Below, one piece after another: positions 16,208-23,089 of a DNA stretch of 43,048 nucleotides; positions within the stretch are counted from its first letter, which is position 1, and each line of letters starts with the position of its first letter. The notes beneath the pieces are model-generated. The model made no database searches. It was not told the DNA's origin and saw only the letters and a program-made list of their open reading frames with translations. The stretch covers positions 1 through 43,048 of the forward strand of contig JABUFA010000033.1 of NCBI GenBank assembly GCA_013314755.1, read 5' to 3'. Origin of the DNA: Chthonomonadia bacterium (GTDB taxonomy: Bacteria > Armatimonadota > HRBIN16). A program made the translations under genes and the position numbers.

Positions 16208-17953
16208 TCAATAAACCTTCCCGCCCATCTCTTCGCGCAAACGGGCGATGAAAGCGTCCAGCGTGGTTGCGCCCTGGTCACCGGCACTGCGCTTGCGCAC
16301 GGACACTGTGCCGTTTTGCATATCGCGGTCGCCCACCACCAGCATGTAGGGGATTTTCTGCAGTTCCGCCTCGCGCACCTTGAAGCCGGTCTTCTCGTTG
16401 CGGGAGTCCACCTCCACACGGAAGCCCTGCTCCTCCAGCCTCTGGCGAATCTGCTGGGCGTATGGCACATGCCGGTCGGCAATCGGCAGGACGATGACCT
16501 GCACGGGCGCCAGCCACAGCGGGAACGCGCCAGCGTAATGCTCGATCAGGATGCCAATCAGCCGCTCCAGCGAGCCGAACGGTGCACGGTGTATCATTAC
16601 CGGGCGATGCGGCTGACCATCGGGACCGATATACTCGAGGTCAAACCGTTCGGGCAGGGTATAATCCACCTGCACCGTGCCCAGCTGCCACATCCTGCCG
16701 AGGCAGTCTTTGGCGAGGAAGTCCAGCTTGGGTCCGTAGAAAGCGGCTTCCCCTTCTGCGACGGTGTACTGGATGCCCATGTGCTCCACCGCCTGCAAGA
16801 TAGCCCGCTGTGCCTGCTCCCATGCCTCATCGCTACCCACGTACTTGTCGCTCTTGGGGTCGCGCAAGCCCACACGCGCGTGGTACTCCTCCAGACCCAG
16901 CCTCTCGAAAACGTAGAGCACCAGCTCCACCACGTTCTTGAACTCATCTTCCAGCTGGTCGGGGGTGACGAAGATGTGCGAATCGTCCACCGTGAAGCCG
17001 CGCACGCGCGTCAATCCGCCCAGTTCACCGCTCTGTTCGTAGCGGTATACCGTGCCGAACTCCGCCAGCCTCAGAGGCAGGTCGCGGTAACTGCGCGTCT
17101 CCGATTTGTAAATCTGGATGTGGTGCGGGCAGTTCATCGGTTTGAGCATGTACTCCTCATTCTCCACCTGGATGGGATGGAACATGCTCTCCTGATACTT
17201 ATACCAGTGCCCGCTGGTCTTGTACAGGTCGAGTTTCCCGATGTGCGGCGTGACCACCGGCAGATAACCGCGCTTCAGCTGCTCCTTTTTCAGGAAGGTT
17301 TCCAGCGTGTCGCGCAGGATGGCTCCTTTGGGAAGCCACAGGGGCAGACCACTGCCCACCTCCGGGCTGATGAGGAAGATTCCCAGCTCCCTGCCCAGTT
17401 TGCGATGGTCGCGTCGCTTCGCCTCCTCCATGCGCTGCAGGTAATCCTGCAGTTCCTCTTCGGTGAACCATGCGGTACCGTAGAGCCGGGTCAGCATCTT
17501 ATTACGGGCGTCGCCGCGCCAGTATGCCCCCGCGATGGAGAGCAGTTTGAAGTGTTGGATCTGGCTAGTGCGCTCCACGTGGGGTCCGCGGCACAGGTCG
17601 ATGAAGTCGCCCTGCCGGTAGAAACTGATGGTCTCTTCTTCCGGGATTTCTTCGATAATCTCCACTTTGTAGTCCTGTCCCAGTTCGCGCACCAGTTTGA
17701 GCGCCTCGATGCGTGGCAGTTCGATGCGCTCGATGGGCAGGTCGCGCTGGGCAATCTCGCGCATCCGCTCCTCAATGCGGGGCAGGTCTTCGCCCGTTAT
17801 CGGCTGTGGGGGGTCTACATCGTAATAGAAGCCGTCTTCAATGGGCGGACCGATTGCCAGTTTCGTGCCCGGGAAGAGTTCACATACCGCCTGAGCCATC
17901 AGATGCGCCGTACTGTGGCGCAACGTTTCCAGGTCCGTCATCGTTTGAGCCAT
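16208..17953 (-). CDS. thrS: Threonyl-tRNA synthetase lacking the TGS domain
   Basis: The enzyme charges tRNA-Thr. The 581 residues begin almost directly with the editing (SAD) domain: HSTAH is at residues 13-17, and the editing-site DLCRGPHV lies further in. The class II core follows with the zinc-binding Cys of MLKPMNCPHH, FGTVYRYEQSGELGGLTRVRG and HRAPFGSLERL, then the anticodon-binding domain. Bacterial ThrRS is usually about 640 residues because of an N-terminal TGS domain; it is missing here. AAGGAGC lies eight bases before the ATG, and an extended -10 box at 18009-18014 leaves no room for a longer protein. The short form is therefore real, not a mis-called start. Confidence 0.96.
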   Translation of the reverse strand: MAQTMTDLETLRHSTAHLMAQAVCELFPGTKLAIGPPIEDGFYYDVDPPQPITGEDLPRIEERMREIAQRDLPIERIELPRIEALKLVRELGQDYKVEIIEEIPEEETISFYRQGDFIDLCRGPHVERTSQIQHFKLLSIAGAYWRGDARNKMLTRLYGTAWFTEEELQDYLQRMEEAKRRDHRKLGRELGIFLISPEVGSGLPLWLPKGAILRDTLETFLKKEQLKRGYLPVVTPHIGKLDLYKTSGHWYKYQESMFHPIQVENEEYMLKPMNCPHHIQIYKSETRSYRDLPLRLAEFGTVYRYEQSGELGGLTRVRGFTVDDSHIFVTPDQLEDEFKNVVELVLYVFERLGLEEYHARVGLRDPKSDKYVGSDEAWEQAQRAILQAVEHMGIQYTVAEGEAAFYGPKLDFLAKDCLGRMWQLGTVQVDYTLPERFDLEYIGPDGQPHRPVMIHRAPFGSLERLIGILIEHYAGAFPLWLAPVQVIVLPIADRHVPYAQQIRQRLEEQGFRVEVDSRNEKTGFKVREAELQKIPYMLVVGDRDMQNGTVSVRKRSAGDQGATTLDAFIARLREEMGGKVY

Positions 17954-18008
17954 CTGCAGTGCTCCTTGCAGGTGAAGTCAACGCCTTTACGAACGGCGCT
18001 GCAGGAGA

Positions 18009-18017
18009 ATTATACCA
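18009..18017 (-). promoter_or_regulatory. Extended -10 promoter of thrS
   Basis: On the minus strand TGG-TATAAT occupies 18017-18009, a perfect -10 hexamer with the TGn extension. No good -35 hexamer is visible 17-18 bases upstream, as expected for extended -10 promoters. Transcription would start near 18002, giving a leader of about 50 bases. Confidence 0.6.
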
Positions 18018-18059
18018 TATACGCCTCGCATGAAAAATCCGCCCACTGCGAGACATCAG

Positions 18060-18089
18060 TTGACGTCTCCGTCTCTCCAGTGATATACT
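18060..18089 (+). promoter_or_regulatory. Promoter of the methyltransferase gene
   Basis: TTGACG (18060-18065) and TATACT (18084-18089) are separated by 18 bases. Transcription would begin near 18096, about 24 bases before the chosen ATG. It faces away from the thrS promoter. Confidence 0.75.
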
Positions 18090-18119
18090 CCTCATGCAAG
18101 CAAATGGTCGGAGATGGCT

Positions 18120-19655
18120 ATGAGGATTTCTCTGCAGTCAGCGGTCAGGTGTCCGGTATGCCAAGAGGACGTTGAGGGCAATCTAGGAAAGCACATCCAG
18201 CAGGTACACGGTGAGCAGGCGTATACCAGAGCAGTACTGGACGCCAGGCAGGCTGGCATGTCAGATGCCGAAATTGGAGCGCGTTTCGGGATCACGCTCA
18301 AACAGCTGGAGCGGCTCGTGTTACAAGCGCACGGCATTAACGTTTCCCCACTCCCCCAGCAGGCGCAAGTCAAATCGTGGTTTCCCAAAGATTTTAAGCC
18401 AGAGACAACGACGGTCTGGAGCTACAAACAGCGAGGTAATTGGGCAACACACAACGGCAGGTATCGCGGGAACTGGTCCCCCTATATTCCGCGCAACCTG
18501 ATCCTGCGATACAGCCAGCCCGGCGAGGTCGTGCTGGATCCCTTCGTGGGAGGAGGTACCACGGCGGTAGAAGCCAAACTGCTGGGGCGCAAATGCATAG
18601 CGGTAGACGTCAACCCGGCGTGCGTGGAGTTAACCCGACAGAGCCTGCGGTTTAATCCGCCCAAAACGCTTTTCAGTGAACTTCCCCTCTACGAGCCAAT
18701 GGTTCAGGTCGGGGATGCCAGGAACCTTGAGAGCATCGCCAGCGATAGCATTGACCTCATCTGTGCACATCCCCCCTATGCTGGCATTATTGAGTACAGC
18801 CCGCAGATAGAGGGCGACTTATCGCAGCTTGGGGTAGACGAGTACGTGCACCAGATGCAGATGGTAGCGGAGGAGTGTTACAGAGTGCTGAAACCGGGGC
18901 GATACTGCGCCGTGCTTATCGGTGATACCAGAAAGCACAAGCACGTAGTGCCGATCGGCTTTCGCGTGATTGATGCCTTCCTGCGCGCCGGGTTTCGCCT
19001 GAAGGAACTGGTCATCAAGAGACAGCACAACTGCAAAACCACAGGGTTCTGGAGAGAGAGGAGTATCCAGCACAACTTTCTTCTGTTAGCACACGAGTAT
19101 CTGCCCGTCTTCGAAAAACCTGCGGATGTTGATCTTGCCGGGGAGGCGCAAACACTATTCGGTTTCTCGCGGGTCCAATCCCTCGATTCAGCGCCTGCCA
19201 CAGAAGACATGGAGACTACCACTGTATGGGTGCTGCCATCTGAGGGATTCGAGAGGCACATCGCTTCCAACGTAACGAGCCGGTATGGTACGGACATTCT
19301 GTTTGTACAAGCCGAACTGCGCAATATCGCCGCAAACCGAATAACAGGTGTGGACAACTCTGTGCGGGACATTGCGGAAACTGTAGATGCATGGCTATCT
19401 CGTCCTGAACACGGAAAATTCGTTGTCATCCAAACAAAAGATGTCCGAACGGGCAGATATCTGTTACCCATGGGCAAGATACTGACCGATGCATTCCAGC
19501 ACGATAAACGCCTGTGGCTCAAGGAGATCGTCATTGCGGTACCTGATAATCCAGCGCTACCTGCTGACGAATCACCAGATAATCTGGCTATTGTCCACAA
19601 GTACATTCTGGTTTACGAGGTGAGAGATGATGAGAAAGATTATCGCATTCGTTAA
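18120..19655 (+). CDS. DNA methyltransferase with N-terminal zinc finger and degenerate second half
   Basis: The 511-residue protein starts with a C2H2-type finger (Cys11, Cys14, His25, His30), followed by a helix-turn-helix-like MSDAEIGARFGITLKQLE. A complete amino-methyltransferase core comes next: TTTVW (96-100), the SAM-binding DPFVGGGTT (140-148) and the catalytic-loop HPPY (217-220), where His replaces the usual Asp/Asn/Ser. Residues 365-511 repeat part of this layout: TTTVW, then a G-x-F...D-V-R...LPMG...DAF...LKEIVI tail, without the SAM and catalytic motifs. It probably methylates adenine-N6 or cytosine-N4. The ATG at 18120 has GGAG six bases upstream; an ATG at 18114 abuts that site. 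The next gene overlaps its end. Confidence 0.85.
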   Translation: MRISLQSAVRCPVCQEDVEGNLGKHIQQVHGEQAYTRAVLDARQAGMSDAEIGARFGITLKQLERLVLQAHGINVSPLPQQAQVKSWFPKDFKPETTTVWSYKQRGNWATHNGRYRGNWSPYIPRNLILRYSQPGEVVLDPFVGGGTTAVEAKLLGRKCIAVDVNPACVELTRQSLRFNPPKTLFSELPLYEPMVQVGDARNLESIASDSIDLICAHPPYAGIIEYSPQIEGDLSQLGVDEYVHQMQMVAEECYRVLKPGRYCAVLIGDTRKHKHVVPIGFRVIDAFLRAGFRLKELVIKRQHNCKTTGFWRERSIQHNFLLLAHEYLPVFEKPADVDLAGEAQTLFGFSRVQSLDSAPATEDMETTTVWVLPSEGFERHIASNVTSRYGTDILFVQAELRNIAANRITGVDNSVRDIAETVDAWLSRPEHGKFVVIQTKDVRTGRYLLPMGKILTDAFQHDKRLWLKEIVIAVPDNPALPADESPDNLAIVHKYILVYEVRDDEKDYRIR

Positions 19656-20181
19656 AGCTATCCATTACCACATCTACTGCTCGTACAGACTCTGGCAATT
19701 TAGACGTAAACTCGTAGATGACGTTATTTACACCACAGAAAGAAATGTCAGAATATGCGTTTACCCTGGCAAGAAAACGCAATCTCCCTTCGATTTTATT
19801 GTCAGATATACGGAGTCCGGCAAACGCGAGCGCACACCCAAACATGTTCACCTGATTGTAGAGATGTATGTGAAACACGCTTTCAATCCGGAGCTAACCA
19901 TGAAGCTGCGAGACCATATACTGACCATGCTCGATAACATCCATCCTGTCAATACGTTCCCGCCCCAACTGCAATATTTCCGCCCCGAGCACATAGAGGA
20001 TTTCCGAGAACTGGATCATGTGGGCGAGTTTACTGTAGAGTTCTTGCTCGTCGTTAGTGAATTGATAGGAATACAGGAGAAGACAAACTACCCGAAAGGC
20101 TCGCTTACCCAAAGCCTGTACGCAGACTTCGGCGTTAAAGACCGCTTTTCAGTGATACAAAAAGCTGTATGGAGAGGATGA
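19627..20181 (+). CDS. Unknown protein overlapping the methyltransferase gene; candidate cognate partner
   Basis: This 184-residue protein starts inside the methyltransferase gene (overlap 29 bases) with GAGG six bases before the ATG at 19627; an ATG at 19630 is an alternative. It has a basic, aromatic N-terminal helix and a central RTPKHVHLIVEMYVK segment. Alternating strands and helices follow; there is no signal peptide or membrane segment. I cannot see a clear PD-(D/E)xK or HNH nuclease motif. Context suggests a restriction enzyme, a specificity subunit or another partner, but this is inference. DNA here is AT-rich: 19681-19800 is 39% GC by hand count, against about 72% at 14701-14760, which suggests recent transfer. 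Confidence 0.7.
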   Translation: MMRKIIAFVKAIHYHIYCSYRLWQFRRKLVDDVIYTTERNVRICVYPGKKTQSPFDFIVRYTESGKRERTPKHVHLIVEMYVKHAFNPELTMKLRDHILTMLDNIHPVNTFPPQLQYFRPEHIEDFRELDHVGEFTVEFLLVVSELIGIQEKTNYPKGSLTQSLYADFGVKDRFSVIQKAVWRG

Positions 20182-20349
20182 GATGAGTTTGGACAAGATT
20201 TAACATTGTGCTTCGCTCTGCCTTCTCTGTTCTGTCACGGTTGAACCCACACTGTAAACGGTGCGGCCATCTACCATGTCCGCGCACCTGTCGAGCCGGA
20301 CCCAGATGGTTCACTGTAAGGCTTACCTCCGCTTAAGGCGTATTCCCCC

Positions 20350-20378
20350 TTGCACGTGTCCTGCGACTCTGGTAAACT
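20350..20378 (+). promoter_or_regulatory. Promoter of the CAU tRNA gene
   Basis: TTGCAC (20350-20355) and TAAACT (20373-20378) are 17 bases apart. The predicted start near 20385 is about 13 bases before the mature tRNA. The remaining 20182-20349 holds no gene I can recognise. Confidence 0.65.
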
Positions 20379-20397
20379 ATATCTGCCACATGCAAGG

Positions 20398-20472
20398 GGG
20401 CCCGTAGCTCAAAGGCAGAGCGGCCGGCTCATAACTGGTTGGTTGCAGGTTCGAGTCCTGCCGGGCCCACCA
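20398..20472 (+). tRNA. tRNA with CAU anticodon (Met, or Ile2 if modified)
   Basis: All arms fold: acceptor GGGCCCG with CGGGCCC (20398-20404 and 20462-20468), D arm GCTC/GAGC, anticodon stem GCCGG/CTGGT with loop CTCATAA (CAT at 20430-20432), and T arm GCAGG-TTCGAGT-CCTGC. Discriminator A20469 precedes an encoded CCA. The acceptor stem starts with a paired G1-C72, so it is not an initiator. C4-G69 and C5-G68 match features used by TilS to recognise tRNA-Ile2 in E. coli, so the tRNA could read AUA after lysidine modification. Elongator Met remains possible. Confidence 0.93.
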
Positions 20473-20474
20473 GT

Positions 20475-21314
20475 TTACCCAAACGCCCTCTGCCACACGG
20501 CATCGTACGCCTGCTTTGCCTTCGCCACCGCGTCGTCGGGCGACATCTGCTTCAGCTCCTCATTGAACACCTCAATCGCGATGCCGCCGTCGTAACCCAC
20601 CTTCTTCAGCGCACGCAGGAAGCCCACCAGGTCGATAATCCCCTCGCCCGGAAGCAGTCGCTGGGAATCGATCTGCTCCTTTGGTGGCTTGTTGGGCGCA
20701 TCGTTGATATGCACGTGCACAATCTGCTCCTTGCTCAGCCGCTCCAGGTCCTCCACCGTGCCCTCCATGCAGAACCAGTGGAAGCTATCCACCAGCAATC
20801 CCAGGTTGGGCGCACCAATCTCCGCCTCAAAGTCCAGCAGCTGGTGCATGGTGTGTATCCACTCGTATTTGCCCGTGCGTGCGGTGGCAGGACCGACCCA
20901 CTCTAGCCCCAGCGCGATATCAAAATCCGCCAGCACCCGCGCGATTTCGCGGAAACGCTCCGCCATGCGCACCGAATACGCCGCGGGGAACTCGTTGATG
21001 CTGGGCGGAAGCCACGTAGCCGTACGTTTACAGCCAATCGCCTGCGCCGCCCGTGCCAGCCGCGGAAGATCCCGCAAGCCCTCCTTGAGTGTCTCGTGGT
21101 CCTTACGCCATTCCACCGGTAACCCAAAGCACACCGGCTCTATTCCTGACTCCGCAAATATCGCGCGGGCGGCGTTGACCCCATCGCGCTGGATGATGTC
21201 CGCTATCTCGCCGGCGCTGAACTCCACCGCCTGATAGCCATGACGCTTCGCCCGTGCCACAAACTCATGGATGTTTCCGTATCCGCCAATGGTTGGATTC
21301 AAACAGAGCTTCAT
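20475..21314 (-). CDS. Sugar phosphate isomerase/epimerase (xylose isomerase-like)
   Basis: The 279-residue TIM barrel shows the expected metal-binding quartet: Glu in ALGLEWVGP, Asp in LLVDSFHW, His in VHVHINDAP and Glu in AIEVFNEE. It probably isomerises or epimerises a keto-sugar or inosose; the substrate is unknown. GGAGGT sits seven bases before the ATG at 21314, and the PfkB kinase gene ends 13 bases upstream, so the two are one operon. Its TAA stop ends two bases from the 3' end of the convergent tRNA gene. Confidence 0.85.
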   Translation of the reverse strand: MKLCLNPTIGGYGNIHEFVARAKRHGYQAVEFSAGEIADIIQRDGVNAARAIFAESGIEPVCFGLPVEWRKDHETLKEGLRDLPRLARAAQAIGCKRTATWLPPSINEFPAAYSVRMAERFREIARVLADFDIALGLEWVGPATARTGKYEWIHTMHQLLDFEAEIGAPNLGLLVDSFHWFCMEGTVEDLERLSKEQIVHVHINDAPNKPPKEQIDSQRLLPGEGIIDLVGFLRALKKVGYDGGIAIEVFNEELKQMSPDDAVAKAKQAYDAVWQRAFG

Positions 21315-21327
21315 CAGGTAACCTCCT

Positions 21328-22236
21328 TCATATCGTCGGTTGTGTGTTCATGAAACGCTCGATCTCTTCCGCGGGATGCACTCCGGCGCACGCACCCACC
21401 GCCCCTGCGTTCAGCGCAGCCGCCGCCGAGCCGAAGCGTATCGCCCACTCCAGCTCGCGCCCAAGCACATATCGCCCGTAAATCAGCCCGGCGCGAAACA
21501 CATCGCCGGAACCAGTGGTATCCACGATGGCAGGCGCGCGATACGCCGGTAGATGCACCACCTGTTGACGTTCGCGCTCGGCCAGCACACATCCTTTCGC
21601 CCCCGCGGTGAGGATAACCGTACAGCCGTATCGCTCGCGGTATTGATCAGCCACGCGCCGGAGGTAATCTATGCTATCATCGCGCCCCACCCACTCGTAG
21701 GAGGTCAGCAGGATATCCGCCGCCCGCGCCGCTCGCTCGGAACCGTGCAGGTCCATCGCCACCACGGGCACGCCTGCCCTCGCCGCCTGCTCACATGCGC
21801 GCACCGAAGCCTCGCCGGGATTGGCGTCGGCGGTCAACACCTTTACCTCCCTCAGCACCTCGCTCGGCACGGCGTCGCTGGAAATGTGCGCAAAGCCCAT
21901 GCCGAACATGGTGCGGTGACCGTCGGGAGTGACGTAAACGTCGCAGGTGGGCGTCTGCACATCCTTGCGCCTGCGCAGGAAACGCAGGTCTAACGAAGGA
22001 TACCCCTTCAGCATCTGCAGGAGATGCTCGGCAAGTTCGTCTTCCCCAATCGCGTTGGGAACCAGCGCAACCCGTACGTTCCACGTCGCCAGCGCAAGGG
22101 CGGTGTTCAGCGCCTCGCCGCCGGGCATCCATCGCTCTTCCAGAACCTCCACGTAACCGCCCGGCGGGGGCAGCTGCGCAACTTTTCGGATGCGGTCTAC
22201 ACAGGTCGTGCCGTAAACGCACACATCGTAGCTCAT
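21328..22236 (-). CDS. PfkB family carbohydrate kinase
   Basis: This 302-residue ribokinase-like enzyme has the substrate-binding PGGEALNTA motif (38-46) and the ATP/anion-hole motif DTTGSGDVFRAG (239-250) with catalytic Asp245. It phosphorylates a sugar or sugar acid, and the identity cannot be read from sequence. It shares an operon with the sugar isomerase 13 bases downstream, so the pair probably handles one sugar. The start ATG at 22236 is preceded by AGGAGATAAGGGA, in which AAGGG has the better spacing. A strong terminator lies just upstream for the unknown gene beyond it, so this pair needs its own promoter, which I could not identify in the short gap. Confidence 0.88.
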   Translation of the reverse strand: MSYDVCVYGTTCVDRIRKVAQLPPPGGYVEVLEERWMPGGEALNTALALATWNVRVALVPNAIGEDELAEHLLQMLKGYPSLDLRFLRRRKDVQTPTCDVYVTPDGHRTMFGMGFAHISSDAVPSEVLREVKVLTADANPGEASVRACEQAARAGVPVVAMDLHGSERAARAADILLTSYEWVGRDDSIDYLRRVADQYRERYGCTVILTAGAKGCVLAERERQQVVHLPAYRAPAIVDTTGSGDVFRAGLIYGRYVLGRELEWAIRFGSAAAALNAGAVGACAGVHPAEEIERFMNTQPTI

Positions 22237-22271
22237 CGCGTCCCTTATCTCCTCTTCATGGTCAGGTTACA

Positions 22272-22303
22272 GAAAAAGCCGCAGGGCGACACGCCTTGCG
22301 GCT
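22272..22303 (-). terminator. Rho-independent terminator after the unknown gene
   Basis: On the minus strand a twelve-pair stem (AGCCGCAAGGCG against CGCCCTGCGGCT, one wobble) with loop TGT is followed directly by TTTTTCTG. It is the best terminator in the window. It ends the transcript of the gene at 22324-22950 before the PfkB gene. Confidence 0.9.
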
Positions 22304-22323
22304 GTGCAGAGAGAGCACATCGG

Positions 22324-22950
22324 TCACCGCTTTGCCTCGCGCAGGCGGAAGAGCTCGTAAGCGACCATAGCGGGCGGCGCGCCGATGTTGTTGGCGATGC
22401 GGTCAATGACCCGGGCGAGGTTGCGTTCGGTCAGGTCATCTACCTCATCGTTCTTCGGGTACAGCTCGTCCATCGCCTCCAGCACCATCTGCAGAGCCTT
22501 CTGCAGGTAGATTGCCTTCCCCTGCGGCAGCTGGCGATAGGGCTGTTCGGAATAGGCGCGCACGATGCGGTCGTAGAGCGTATCCCACGACTGCTCTATC
22601 TCCTCCTGCTTGCGTCGCTGGGCGTATTCCTGCTCGCGGCTGGCTGCGGCAAGCGCCTCACGCTGTTTGGTGCGCTCCCAGTCGGCAAGAGTTGTGCCCT
22701 CGATAATACGCAGCTGCACCTCTTCGCCCGCCAGTTCCGAAAGAATCACCTCAATCGTGCGCCGATAGCCCGGGTTGCGCAGATGCCCGGACAGACTGAA
22801 CCGCTGGGAAGGCAACCCCACCACAAACTCGCCGTTCTCTATGGTGATGGGCACTACGTGGTCAAGCGCCTCCCACATGCTGGGCAGGACAATCTTGTCC
22901 TTCATGCGGTCGACGCCCTGCGCCCATATCTCCCGAACCGACAATGCCAT
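22324..22950 (-). CDS. Unknown protein with a possible DnaA N-terminal-like domain
   Basis: The 208-residue protein has three visible parts. The first 90 residues follow a pattern like the DnaA N-terminal domain: an amphipathic helix, IENGEFVVGLPSQRF, GHLRNPGYRRTIEVILSELA, and EEVQLRI. A charged helix around residues 90-125 (REQEYAQRRKQEEIEQ) is probably coiled. The C-terminal half is helical and contains VIDRIANNIGAPPAMVAYEL. There is no ATPase motif. The resemblance is weak and rests on hydrophobic pattern only. It has its own near-consensus promoter and a strong terminator, so it is a single-gene unit. Confidence 0.65.
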   Translation of the reverse strand: MALSVREIWAQGVDRMKDKIVLPSMWEALDHVVPITIENGEFVVGLPSQRFSLSGHLRNPGYRRTIEVILSELAGEEVQLRIIEGTTLADWERTKQREALAAASREQEYAQRRKQEEIEQSWDTLYDRIVRAYSEQPYRQLPQGKAIYLQKALQMVLEAMDELYPKNDEVDDLTERNLARVIDRIANNIGAPPAMVAYELFRLREAKR

Positions 22951-22986
22951 CTCCTGTTCTCCTTACCTGTTAATGCTGACAGGTAC

Positions 22987-23015
22987 ATTATAGGCACGAA
23001 GAGGCGTGTGGTCAA
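22987..23015 (-). promoter_or_regulatory. Promoter of the unknown gene
   Basis: On the minus strand TTGACC (23015-23010) and TATAAT (22992-22987) are separated by 17 bases. It lies back to back with the carB2 promoter; the two -35 boxes are 20 bases apart. Confidence 0.85.
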
Positions 23016-23035
23016 GGCAGGGCGACCACCGGGCT

Positions 23036-23064
23036 TTGACAACACCGTCTCCCTTCGGTATAAT
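23036..23064 (+). promoter_or_regulatory. Consensus promoter of carB2
   Basis: TTGACA (23036-23041), 17 bases, TATAAT (23059-23064): a perfect sigma-70 consensus. Transcription should start near 23071, leaving a leader of about 19 bases that contains AGGAGG. This shows that the downstream gene is meant to start at 23090 and is not a truncated larger gene. Confidence 0.92.
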
Positions 23065-23089
23065 ACATGCGACACAACAGGAGGGAGGC

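Noticed and set aside
16316-18175. A very long open frame (619 codons) on the plus strand across the thrS region
   Set aside because: It is antisense to a fully conserved thrS gene, has no ribosome site and has low-complexity codon-shadow composition. It is a by-product of GC-rich coding.
20182-20349. A gene or small RNA between the unknown gene and the tRNA
   Set aside because: No frame with a ribosome site and no convincing stem with a T tract was found.
20398-20472. Initiator tRNA-fMet
   Set aside because: Initiators have an unpaired position 1 and three G-C pairs in the anticodon stem next to the loop. Here G1 pairs with C72, and the stem is GCCGG/CTGGT with wobbles.
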